From Owenia fusiformis (taxonomy: Eukaryota > Annelida > Polychaeta > Sabellida > Oweniidae), in the NCBI GenBank assembly GCA_903813345.2, contig CAIIXF020000004.1, positions 18,029,513-18,093,512 on the forward strand: DNA of 64,000 nt, in the 5' to 3' direction. Position numbers and translations under genes: made by a program. Of the stretch, positions 49,760 through 60,799 are shown in pieces. Numbering within the stretch: the first letter of the stretch is position 1; the number at the start of each line of letters is the position of its first letter. Under the pieces are notes generated by a model. The model did not search any database and had not been told where the DNA came from. It was given only the letters and a program-made list of their open reading frames with translations.

Positions 49760-49971
49760 CACCGCATCTCAGGTGTTGTCATCATTGCCTCGCAGGCATT
49801 TTATCGTCGCCTCGAAGGCGTCATATCGTCATCGCCTCGCAGGCAGACGTTATACTCATCGCCTAGCAGGCGTTATCCTCATCGCCTCGCGGGCGTTATC
49901 ACCTCGAAGGTGTTATTTATAGTCTCGCAGACTGTCCCGTCGCACAGGACTCCCGGACCCTGTCGCACAGG
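49760..49971. repeat. Array of about ten micro-hairpins with covarying stems
   Basis: Units of the form 5-bp stem, CGC/CGA/AGC triloop, 5-bp complementary stem. They lie at 49786-49798 (TGCCT/AGGCA), 49808-49820 (CGCCT/AGGCG), 49833-49845 (GCCT/AGGC), 49860-49872 and 49883-49895 (CGCCT variants), 49900-49912 (CACCT/AGGTG), 49921-49933 (AGTCT/AGACT) and 49959-49971 (CCTGT/ACAGG). Looser units are at 49760-49775 (CACC/GGTG) and 49934-49950 (GTCC/GGAC). Spacing is about 17-27 bp, often with a TTATC/CATC linker. Stem bases change between units while pairing is kept. No gene is recognised here. It lies upstream of the duplicated unit containing transporter copy 2. Confidence 0.8.
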
Positions 49972-50456
49972 ATTTGATAAAAGAAAATAATGTTTACCAA
50001 GCATGTGTCTGCGCACCTCGAAACGAAAACGTCTCGCTGCTCCCACACTAAAGAAACTAATACTAATAAGTAATTGCATTCACCTGACGCTAGATGTCAC
50101 TTAGGATAGGTGAGATTATATTGATTCTTTTCCACTGCAGATTTATACACTGATGTTATACATTTTTATTGCTTATGACCTGTACGAACGTGTAGAGCAA
50201 CATTAAAACATCACATCACTGACTAACAGCACGCTACTATCCGAGGATTTCTATAAAAAGCCATTCTCGGGCTGTGGCACATTTGAATTACTTTAAAATG
50301 GTGAAGTCAATGCAAATACAATAAAATAAAAAAAACGCGACCACCTTGTACAGTTTATATATTGCAAAATGAACAATTGGAATAAATGACATGTTGATCT
50401 TATTACTGGTGCCAGAATAGCAAGGAAACCCAAGGTCGTATGAAGTACAAGTTAGT

Positions 50457-53400
50457 ATGGAGAGATCTTACGATGACAAGGATGGCGTCCAAGATGATGG
50501 AATTTCGACCGTGGAACTAAAGGACGAAAAGGACACAGAACGAGGGATAGAGGAGCACTCTAAGGCACCGGTGGAAACTTATGAACTGCTTGAAGAAGAT
50601 GGAGACTATTCTAAAATACCCATAGACAGAGGGTATGCTTGGTTTGTCGTGTTAGGTATGTTAGCTTTCTTTTACTTACGTAAGTGTATTCCTTCCAATT
50701 ATCTTGGATATTCTTATACCAGCCGCAATTGTAGAATGCACCAGTAAGAATCTATAGAATGCATTGAGCAATTTAAGTAGGCACACACGAGAGCAAATGT
50801 ACTGGTACATAGAAGGGAGCTGATTAAGGTACACGTTTAAAAAAGAACTTTTACGTGAACGTGTAAAATTATGGTCCTCTCTGGATTGGTTCTCCAATTT
50901 GTTGTGTTTACTTGGAAGATTTAGTATAAAGGTATACGGAAAATAATTGTAATAAGTCTCAGAGAAAGTGAATTGAGAGCGGGACAGTAATCCCCGGGGG
51001 TCGAAATATTACACGTTCGCGTACAGGTTCTCTTAAAAAACGTGTAACTTAAACTAATAAGTGGGATTGACCTGCACGAAAACAAATTCACATTGCCGAG
51101 ACGTTTTTATATATTTTATGACTTACAATAGATGTTTTAACTGAGGTTACTGCAAATATATACGAGGGATGATTCAAAAGAATTAAGAGACAACAATTTT
51201 ATAGGCATACTTACTCTCAACCAACTTGGCTGATTTGTATATATTGCAATTTATTAGATGCTATCCATAGTTCTGCTATTGGAAAACTGTCTCGTTTGGA
51301 GGTAATAATAAAGTGAATATTCAAACATATTTCTTATTTTTATATATTTATCATTTACCATTTAATGTACTTAAGAGGGCACCCACTGCTTTAAATGTTA
51401 GGACAACAAACATGTTTTAGAAATAGCTGAAAACTAGAAAACAGCAACTCCAAGGAGTAGCAAATCCCACCGAAAAAAACATGTTTTGATAAATAACAGT
51501 CATCTTAAAAATCTCTTCATGAACAGAGCTCCCTTGTCCCTAGGTATAAGCTTATGGAATTAGAACCAAATCTGTCCACTGGTATTTGAGTTATTGACGA
51601 TTTTTTATGAAAAATGGTGGCCATTTCAGCTGCTATCTTGAGGAGAGTTCCTTTATCTATAGGCACCAGTGTATAAAATTTGAACCAAATCAGTCTACTG
51701 GTGTTTGATCATCAAAGATTATGATATTCTAGAAACAATTGCGGCCATTTTGAAATTAAGTGGCCATCTTGAAAATGTCGCCTTGAGCAGAGCTCCTTTC
51801 TCTTAGCATCAGCATATAAAATTTCCATAAAATCCGGTATTTGAGTTATCAAAGATTACGTTCTTCAGCTGCGATCTTGATAATTCTTTATCGAGCAGAG
51901 CTCCTGTGTCCCTATGCATCAGCATATAAATTTGAACGAAATTCGTATTTTTGAGCAAAGTTTCTTACCAAATCCGTCAACAAGTATTTGAGTTATCAAA
52001 GATTACATTTTTCCGAAAATGGCGGTCATTTTGAATTGAGCGATCACATTGAAAATACATCCAGACGCACACCAGTTTGTATCCCATGTCTGATGAGGTT
52101 CCAGGGACATATCAACCCGGAATATATTCCCTTGGGATATTCCCTGTATCCAAAACCTCCCAGTGCATAACCCCTATGTATTTATATCATTGAGACGATT
52201 GACTGTCTGTACTAGAATATATAAAGCACATTCCGAAGAACAACACATTATGAATTTATGTTTTTATGCATTTGAAACTTCTCCTAGGTTGTTTCCTAAT
52301 GATGATTCTCTTTGTGGGAACATTCAAGTCAGTTGGCATCCTGTTTGTGGAAATATTAGAGATATTCGAAGTGAGCACAAGCCTTGCTGTATGGATGATA
52401 GCATTGTATGGCACTGTGTGGGCAATTACAGGTAAATATATTGCCTTCTTGAATGATCGTGTATGGATGATAGCACTGTTTGGCACTGTATGGGCAGTTA
52501 CAGGTAAATATATTGCCTTCTTGATCATTATGGATGAAAACATTGTTTGGCACTATATGGGCAGTCACAGGTAAAGATATTGCCTTCTTGATCATGTATG
52601 GGTGATAGCATTGTTTGGCACTGTCTGGGCAGCCACAGGTAAATATATTGCCTTCTTGATCATGTATGTATGATAGCATTGTATGGCACTGTATGGGCAG
52701 TTACAGGTAAATATATTGCCTTCTTAATCATGTATGGATGATAGCATTGTATGGCATTGTATGGGCAGTTATAGGTCAATATATTGCCTTCTTGATCATG
52801 TATGGATGGAAGCATTGTATGGCACTGTATGGGCAATCACAGGTAAATATATTGCCTTCTTCATCATGTCTGGATGGTAGCATTGTATGGCACTGTATGG
52901 GCAGTTACAAGTAAATATATTGCCTTCTTGAAATGATCATGTATGGATGATAGCACTGTTTGGCACTGTATGGGCAGTTACAGGTAAATATATTGCCTTC
53001 TTGAATGATCATGTATGGATGATAGCACTGTTTGGCACTGTATGGGCAGTTACAGGTAAATATATTGCCTTCTTGAATGATCATGTATGGATGACAGCAT
53101 TGTATGGCACTGTATGGGCAATAACAGGTAAATATATTGCCTTCTTCATCATGTATGGATGATAGCATGATATGGCATTGTATGGGCAGTTACAGGTCAA
53201 TATATTGCCTTCTTGATCATGTATGGATGATAGCATTGTATGGCACTGTATGGGCAGCCACAGGTGAATATATTGCCTTCTTCATCATGTATGGATGATA
53301 GCATGATATGGCATTGTTTGGGCAGTTACAGGTCAATATATTGCCTTCTTGATCATGTATGGATGATAGCATTGTATGGCACTGTATGGGCAATCACAGG

Positions 53401-56400
53401 TAAATATATTGCCTTCTTCATCATGTATGGATGATAGCATGATATGGCATTGTATGGGCAGTTACAGGTCAATATATTGCCTTCTTGATCATGTATGGAT
53501 GATAGCATTGTATGGCACTGTATGGGCAGCCACAGGTGAATATATTGTCTTCTTGAATGATCATGTATCGATGATAGCATTGTTTGGCACTGTATGGGCA
53601 GTTACAGGTAAATATAATGCCTTCTTGAATGATCATGTATGGATGATAGCATTGTATGGCACTGTATGGGCAGCCACGGGTAAAGATATTGCCTTCTTGA
53701 TCATATATGGATGGTAGCATTGTATGGCACTGTATGGGCAGTCACGGGTAAAGATATTGCCTTCTTGATCATGTATGGATGGTAGCATTGTATGGCACTG
53801 TATGGACAGTCACATGTAAATATATGTGCCAATCAGTCAAACATTACATAAAGGACCGTTCTACAGAATGTTTTCAATAATTTGCCATGGTTTAAGAGAA
53901 AAACATTGTTGAGTTCAGTTCACCATATCGATACCTATCCTTTTGAAGAGTGCCTCCTCCATATAGATAGAGCGTAATCGAAAAAAATATGATTGTGTCC
54001 AAAGAGAATATGATATATTTGAATAAAAATGCTATAGTTATTCTATTACGTCATTATATATATTTCCAGCTCCATTTGCCGCTGGGTTCAGCCGGAGATA
54101 CACGAATAGGGTGGTCGTCATGTTCGGCGGCTTCTTGTCTGGAATCGGTTGTATCCTTGCAGCCGTGTCACCCAACATTGGACTAGTTATTCTGTTCTAC
54201 GGATTCGTTTGTGGTAAGTGTATTGACAGATATGTGTACTGGTCTCATTGCTATCAGAGTAGCACCATCACCATTGTATATCACGTCACCATTGTATTCA
54301 TTGTAACTAATACGCAAACTGAAATCTGGACGCAGATTCTCTAATTCTCAAATATCAAGGTATTAGTACAAAGCAAACAACTTTTGGAATATCTGGATAT
54401 TTCGGCATAATCGGATGTGTATTTGGACTGATAGTTAAAGGGGAGTTAAAAATCTGTCCAAAAATTTCTTTTCTGACAAGCTTTGAAATGCACAGCCACT
54501 CCCAATATATATTTTGGTATATACACCTGTCCACCTCTAGGTGTCTGATGGAGCCTAACGACTGCAGGACTCGAGAAATCCGTTGCCACAGCAACACATC
54601 CCAACAAAAATGACTGGACTTATAACATGTTTCTATCTCCCTCTTTAATCAACCATATCAGTTCATATTTACAGGATATCACAAACATATTGCCCATTGC
54701 CCATATGCAAAATTGTACTGATCCTGTCACTGGTTGCGATATCAAGGTATAGCAACTAAAACAAGTCATTGTACTGCCCAAAATAACTTTTTGGGACACT
54801 TGTTGATTATTTTAGACAAATTATATAGCTTGCAATTGTATGCATAATACGTATGACATAAATAGTAAAATATAAATATTATAATTCCAGGTATCGGGGT
54901 AGGGTTGGTTTATGGACCAAGTCTTGTAATGGTAGCCTTATATTTCGAAAAGAGACGAGCCATCAGCAACGCCATCGCTGTTACTGGAGGTGCTATTGGC
55001 TCTCTCGCCATGCCACCCTTACTAAGGGTGCTTCTTGATCAGTATGGATACAAAAATGCCCTGCTCATTTTGGGTGCCCTGATGTTTAACATTATCGTCA
55101 GTGGGGCTCTTTATCGTCCGCTATCATTCTATACCGAAGGAAAGAACTCGAATAAATGCAAAAATAAAGATGGCACTGTATATCAAAATCAAGATGGATC
55201 GATGTGTGTGGAGCCAGGTTCAGTATCTCATTTATACACAAATATTGAATCAAATAATTATAAAGAAGGAGGGTCGGTAGATGCAATGCCGAATGTATTG
55301 AACAAAAGACTTCTGCTAAACAGGCAGAACTCTGTATCCATGCCTCAAATTAATCAGAGTACGGAAAGGCAAAAATTACATACACAAGGGGATGAACTCA
55401 ATCTCAAGAAAATATCCAAATCATTTGCCCATTTAGCTTGGGAGTATGGGAGTAATCTCTCGATAATAGATGCCTCATTACAGAGCGTAGCTACCAGAAA
55501 ACAATATCTCCATAGACATTTGATAGTTGACTCAACTAAAAGAAATATGAATCGTGAACCTGGTGACGAGGACAGAACTATCATTAAGAGAAGTGGTTGT
55601 CTGCAACACTTAAACTGCTGTGGTTCAAGTACGAATACAGATCAACCACCCCTATTTGATTACAAATTAATGAAAAACCCCATATTTTTAATATTCAGTA
55701 TTGCCATGTTTCTTGCCAATTGCGCATATTCAAATCAGTTCATTTTTCTCCCGCCATATTGTAATGATGAAGGTATTTCAAAGAATTTGACAGCAATTGT
55801 CATGTCTGTCATCGGAGTTGGTGATTTCGTTGGACGAATAGTGTGTGGACTTATTGCAGACACCAAGGTGATTAAGCCATCGACTATGATGGCTATAACC
55901 CTGATCATTCCAGGAGTGTTTAGTATTCTATTACCATTTATAAAGTTTGATGGCGTATTCTTCTTGGCTGCGTCGGTGTTTGGATTCTTTGGAGGCCCAT
56001 TCATAGCATTGATGGCGGTCGTATTCGTTGATTGGTTGGGAAAAGAGAGACTCTCTGCCGGATTTGGTCAAATGTTAATCTTTTTTGGTCTGGCGTATTC
56101 GTTGACTACGCCAGTTATTGGTAAGAATAATCCAATTTTGTGTATATTCTTTAATTATGTCATCAATGGAATAACTTATGGTCACCGCCACAGTGTATAC
56201 TTAAAATCTTGAATTCGAGTTTCCTAAAAATATATCTCAGCTATAATGAAGATGGTGTATCACTGTAAAAATCATTTTTCAATTCCAAAGAGTATTTTTA
56301 AATTTTCAGGCACGATACGTCAGTACTTAGGCAGTTACGACATTCCTTATATAATTTTGGGAATCTTCGACATCCTGGCTGGTCTTCTGATTCTGTCTGA

Positions 56401-56440
56401 GGCATACATCAGGAAAATCCTTGCGCCAACAGCACAATAG
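50457..56440 (+). CDS. Monocarboxylate-transporter-like protein (SLC16 family), copy 2, five exons
   Basis: Exons: 50457-50655, 52288-52431, 54070-54213, 54891-56120, 56310-56440 (TAG). Phase-1 GT-AG introns throughout; 1848 nt, 615 residues. Exons 1, 2, 3 and 5 have exactly the lengths of copy 1, and exon 4 is 6 bp shorter within the variable 6/7 loop (SYKCKDSNKDGT versus SNKCKNKDGT). The DRGYAW motif, the helix-1 Lys (about residue 80), the helix-5 YGPSLVMVALYF block and the helix-8 GDFVGR pair (about 474/478) are all kept, so both copies look functional. Differences cluster in the loop and the last residues (ILAPTAQ versus TITPTGQ). No frameshift or stop. The final codons lie in the first unit of a 3' UTR minisatellite. 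Confidence 0.9.
51480..52060. repeat. Diverged repeat of about 150 bp with GGCCATTTTGA motifs, intron 1 of copy 2
   Basis: About four degenerate direct copies. Recurring blocks are TCTT.ATGA/GAGCAGAGCTCC, TCCCTAGGCATCAGCATATAAA, ATTTGAACCAAATC.GTC, GGTATTTGAGTTATCAAAGATTA and AAATGGCGGTCATTTTGA. The last word resembles a YY1-type site, but that is motif similarity only. Not seen in intron 1 of copy 1. Confidence 0.65.
52432..53825 (+). repeat. Exon-2-derived splice-donor tandem array in intron 2, copy 2
   Basis: About 20 units of the same kind as in copy 1: 3' end of exon 2, a donor (CAGGTAAATA or CAGGTCAATA) and intron start. The order and mix of unit types differ from copy 1 and the 130-bp higher-order block is absent. 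The first unit is 72 bp, so reading past the exon 2 donor stays in frame for 24 codons to a second donor at 52503/52504. Several later units carry GGTCAATA instead of GGTAAATA, which weakens the donor. Confidence 0.95.
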
Positions 56441-57648
56441 ACTGGACACCAACAGTACAATAGACTGGATACCAACATCACAATAGACTGGATGTCAACA
56501 GTACAATATACTGGACGCCAACAGTACAATAGACTGGACGCCAACAATACAATAGACTTGACTCCAACAGCACAGTAGACTGGACGCCAACAACACAATA
56601 GACTGGACGCCAACAACAGAATAGACAGGACGCAAAAGCACAACAGACCGGACACCAAAAGCACAAGCAAAACAGACTGGACGCCAACAATACAATAGAC
56701 TTGACGCCAACATCACAACAGACTTGACGCCAACAGCACAATGGACTGGACGCCAACAACACAATAGACTGGACGCCAATAGCACAATAGACTGGATGCC
56801 AAAAGCACAATAGACTGGACGCCAACAGCACAATATACTGGACGCCAACAACACAATAGACTGGACGCCAATAACACAATAGACTGGATGCCAAAAGCAC
56901 AATAGACTGGACGCCAACAGCACAATAGACTGAACGCCAACAGCACAATCTATAGACTGGACTCCAACAACACAATAGACTGGACGCCAACGAACAATAG
57001 ACTTGACGCCAACAGCACAATAGACTGGACGCCAACTACACAATAGACTGGACGCAAAAGCACAACAGACTGGACGCCAAAAGCACAAAAGACTGGACGC
57101 CAACAATACAATAGACTTGACGCCAACAGTACAATAGACTGGACGCCAACAACACAATATACTGGACGCCAACAGCACAATAGACTTGACGCCAACAGCA
57201 CAATAGACTAGACGCCAACAACACAATAGACTGGACACCAACAGTACAATAGACTGGATGCCAACATCACAATAGACTGGATGTCAACAGTACAATATAC
57301 TGGACGCCAACAACACAATAGACTGGACGCCAACAAACAATACAATAGACTTGACTTCAGCAGCACAGTAGACTGGACGCCAACAACACAATAGACTGGA
57401 CGCAAAAGCACAACAGACTTGGCGGCAAAAGCACAAAAGACTGGACGTCAACAACACAATATACTGGACGCCAACATCACAATAGACTGGATGCCAACAT
57501 CACAATAGAATGGACGACGCCAACAATACAATATACTTGACGCCAACAGCACAATAGACTGGACGCCAACAACACAATAGACTGGACGCCAAAAGCACAA
57601 TAGACTGGATGGCAAAAGCAAAAGAAACTGGACGCCAACTACAAAATC
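56424..57648. repeat. 23-bp minisatellite in the 3' UTR of copy 2, derived from the end of the coding sequence
   Basis: About 50 units of ACTGGACGCCAACAACACAA plus TAG. The first unit is the coding end itself (GCGCCAACAGCACAATAG, including the stop codon). Copy 1 has one unexpanded equivalent (ACGCCAACTGGGCAATAGACTGG), then unique sequence CAACATTGTGTTG that resumes here only after the array. Three 23-bp units make 69 bp, so the minus strand is open over long stretches (up to 248 codons). Those frames are artefacts of the repeat. Confidence 0.95.
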
Positions 57649-58380
57649 GATTGAAAAACATTTTGTCAACATTGTGTTGAATCAATGATGGATGTCATTT
57701 TAGATCTATAACCGGGCGGATGTTGTATTTCCTCTTATGATTTGACAAATTGACACAATCGTTACACTGCTTGCATCCAGGACTATATAAAGATGGTCGG
57801 AGTGCTATGACATTACATGCCTATGCACCGGTGTAATAGAACTAAAGGTCCTATGGCCCGGGCCGTTCCGAGATATATAGATCCAAGGGTGACAATTATC
57901 TAAAAGCATTGGTAGGACCTTGAACCCTAGTATTGGTTGTCCTATTTCCATATATCGACCCTTGAACAATTAACCCTGATGGGACAACCATGATTTATAA
58001 TATTAATAAATTTTATATACAATTTGGGAAACCTTAAAAATGGTCCCATTTATCTAGTATAAGACCGAGATGTTCATGATTGTCAACACGCGGGATCAAG
58101 TTATCACCAAATTTAAGATCAGGTGTTTGTATACAAAGGGTTTTGCGCGGATTGGAGAAAGTTAAAAATCGTTACTTTTAACTGGCTTTAAAATTCAGTT
58201 TCCACGTCTTATGTCGTTTTAATGTTCACTTTCTCTTGATAATGAAAGAGAAATGCAAGCTCCAATCTAGTTGTAAATGTAGGCAGATTATTTGTTAATG
58301 TTAAGTTTTGTTTGTTAAATGTGCCTGCATTGTGGGATCACAGCCTGAACTCTTGGACTGCTAGTTTCTCGCTTTCGGAG
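57649..58380. other. 3' flank of transporter copy 2, with the empty integration site
   Basis: Aligns in patches with the flank of copy 1 (TTGCATCCAGGAC, TCTTGATAATG, TAGGCAGAT). The stretch TAAATGTGCCTGCATTGTGGGATC matches the joined flanks of the Polinton-like element. An AATAAA at 58005-58010 could be a poly(A) signal for copy 2, with low confidence. Confidence 0.6.
58318..58323. other. Unoccupied target site AATGTG in the paralogous unit
   Basis: Upstream, TCTTGATAATG ... GGCAGAT ... TTTGTTAAATGTG parallels 41456-41529. Downstream, CCTGCATTGTGGGATC ... AGCCTG parallels CCTGTATTTTGGGATC ... AGCCTG at 47279-47302. Only one AATGTG is present and no TIR sequence lies between. Confidence 0.8.
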
Positions 58381-60085
58381 AAAGCACATTCTGATTGATG
58401 ATCCTTATACTATAGATCACTTGGGTGAATGGATGGTTACTGAAAAAGTACAAGTCAAATCGTTCTTCATTTCCAATGAATTTGTCTTCATAAATTTGGG
58501 TTCCTAAACAGATCAGAGAGAGGCACTATATTAGTGAACGTTTCGAAGATACATTTTACATATACAAGTACTTTGATTGTTATAACTATTATTAATATAT
58601 TTGGAATAGAAAATAAGAAACAGACAGGTCAGATTGAAAGATGATTTTTTAAATATGTAAACAATAATTTGTTTCCTTCAAATCACAAGTTCTCAATAAA
58701 TCTCTCACATCTAATGAATGTTAAGTATGTTTTGCGTTGGTTCAGTCAACGTTTGGCTATAATCAACTTAGTTATGGTATTATTACATGATAAAGGCATG
58801 TTACGTCTGGAAGAGGTTTAACCACGCCGAAAATATTTGAAGCACTTGGCTGCATAATAGTTTACACATATGGAGTGCATCGTGAATGAACTTTTCCTTG
58901 GAGATATATCGTGAGACGGTGCATAATTCACATATGTAAATAATATAATATAGATCCCCGGATGTGTAATATAGATCCCCGGATGTTTGAAATACTATGA
59001 TTTCTGTTATCTAACAAGAAGATACGTGGTTGTAGCTCTGGGTGCTAAATATAGTAGAGTTCCTATGTGAACAGTCTACACATTCAGCCTCTCGAGTAGG
59101 TTAACAAAGTGATTAAAACGGCAAGTGGAAAGTTGCGTTATAGTAAAAGCAAGGCTTTTTAAATATATAAACAATATTAAAGAAACAAAAAGTCACACGA
59201 TTAAAGACTGGAAGTAAATCATTGAAATAGTTATAAAATAGTTGAAGATCAAAACTAGTAGTGGATAGAGAGGTCGAGGGCAACCTGTTAATACGTCATA
59301 ATAACGGATTATCACATATTTGTGGGATTCTGAGGATCGCTTTGATCTTACTGGCACGATGCAGTTGATGAAATCTTGTTGCTGTTGCTGCACCTTGAAG
59401 ATAGGAACTTACCTGTGTGCGGCATATACCTTGGTAGGTCATTCAACTGTGCATCAACTAAATTACGGGGACATTTTTATCTAATTTTTATTTATGCGCG
59501 TGTACCCGGTGTAAAAGGGTAGGTTGTCCTATCAAATTTTGGTCCTACTCTCTATTGATTTATATGGTGACCTAATTACAATTATGTTCCTTATTGTTTA
59601 TACACAATCAGGGCCAGTAAAGGCCGTAAGGAAAGGGGACCACAATCCCCAGGGGACCATAATTTTTTACACCGGTAGTGGTTGGGTTAACTGGTAGATA
59701 TCGGGGTTCCATAGCCCAATCGGTTTAAATTATTTTATTTGTGTCTATCCAATTTTTATTCATGGTCTATAAGTGGGGCATGAAGCTTGCGCCTTTGAGG
59801 GAATGGTGTTTGGTGTTTATATTGAACGTGTATCAAAGGAATGGCGCATCTTTACATGGAAGACGATTTAAGATTCTACTTATCTGTGTTTATCGTGATT
59901 GTACACTAGACAGACAACACATATCTTTGTTATATAACAGTGCATATAAGTAATTCCGAGAGACGTAATCACATTAACCTCTGAAACGCATTGCCAAGTA
60001 ATTTATCAGTGTACGGTTTATCATAACTTTTATATCATCGCCAAATGCTGAAATTCTCTGGAATTGCATTTTTTAAACTACAGTA
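58381..60085. other. Intergenic, small repeats only
   Basis: A direct duplication TAATATAGATCCCCGGATGT lies at about 58945-58985. CCGGTGTAAAA (about 59506-59516) and its inverse TTTTACACCGG (about 59665-59675) bound a possible 170-bp MITE. No supported gene. Confidence 0.4.
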
Positions 60086-60087
60086 GT

Positions 60088-60460
60088 TACCGAAACGGAC
60101 CTCGAAGGTACAATTTCCTTTTTTCCTTATTTCACGAATTTTAGGCAGAATCTTCACGACATTTTTATCATAAACGTGTGTGACGTGTCAGTAGGCGTAT
60201 CATATGTTTAACGTTTGCCAACACATACATGTAGTTCAGAAGACGACGGAATCATCGAAATGAAACTGATGAGTATTTTTGAGTCGAATGCATTTTAATA
60301 ATTTTATTGCCTTTTTTATTACAAATAAAGAAACGGGTTGAAAGAGCAGATCTTAACCGTTTTTGAAGTTCCGTTTACGTAACAAAGGTGTTGTACTATG
60401 ATTCAGAGTCAAATCCATGGGAGTGAAATAAGGAAAAAGAAAAATCGTACCTTCAAGCAT
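60088..60460. mobile_element. Foldback element related to 28060-29025
   Basis: Shares GTTACCGAAACG, a TTTTTTCCTTATTTCAC block, TAGGCAGAATC, CACGACATTTTTAT, AACGTGTGT and TAGTTCAGAAGACGACGGAATC with the element between the tRNA genes, in the same order. Its own arms (about 60104-60140 and 60419-60457: GGTACAATTTCC... and its inverse ...AAATCGTACC) pair. It is more decayed at its centre than the 28-kb copy. Confidence 0.65.
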
Positions 60461-60719
60461 TCGTGAAAAAAATATTTTAAGTTGACTGTTTCTGCCTTTT
60501 AAATGTACTTTGAAAAAAAAATTGAAGTAACCTAAGAAGAAAATCATTAGTGAAAACACTTTAAAATGTATATACACATAACGTTTTTCTAAGAAGAATC
60601 GTGAAATCGGAGTAATAGTAGTGCTGCTTAACTGAGGCTGGTAAAGTGTATTTGCATACCTTACACAGTTGTTGCAATAAAATGATTTATTTATTTCTGA
60701 AATATGCATGAGAACATAC

Positions 60720-60790
60720 CGAGTTCCATCATAAACTATTTCGAAGATTGCTAGGATAGCAAGGATTGATGATATATGGAATGTATTCAT
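60720..60790 (-). other. Possible signal-peptide first exon (minus strand), weak
   Basis: From an ATG at 60790 (minus strand) a frame reads MNTFHISSILAILAIFEIV and a few residues more, then meets a GTATGT donor. The hydrophobic start resembles a secretion signal. No downstream exon was identified, and AT-rich sequence easily yields such frames, so this is a weak candidate only. Confidence 0.15.
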
Positions 60791-60799
60791 TCAGTCTGA

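Larger units (their letters stand above)
30180..58380 (+). repeat. Tandem segmental duplication carrying two transporter genes
   Basis: Unit A is about 30180-41529 plus 47279 to about 47320. Unit B is about 50125-58380. They share the 5' flank (GAGGATTTCT ... GGGCTGTG ... CACATTTGAATTACTTTAAA), all five exons, intron edges, the 3' flank (TGCATCCAGGAC ... ATATAAAGATGG) and the far 3' flank around the AATGTG target. Unit A has gained several insertions absent from B; B has gained a 3' UTR minisatellite absent from A. Both units are in direct orientation, 20 kb apart from start codon to start codon. Confidence 0.9.

Noticed and set aside
49760-49971. CRISPR-like array
   Set aside because: Spacing is irregular, the repeat itself varies, and the context is eukaryotic. 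The shared feature is hairpin shape, not repeat sequence.
56478-57685. Long minus-strand frames (up to 248 codons) rich in Cys, Val and Leu
   Set aside because: They are translations of the 23-bp minisatellite. Three units equal 69 bp, so frames stay open without any selection.
60353-60790. 145-codon minus-strand frame
   Set aside because: It overlaps a foldback element and has AT-driven composition (Phe, Ile, Lys). Only its first 24 codons are kept as a weak exon candidate.
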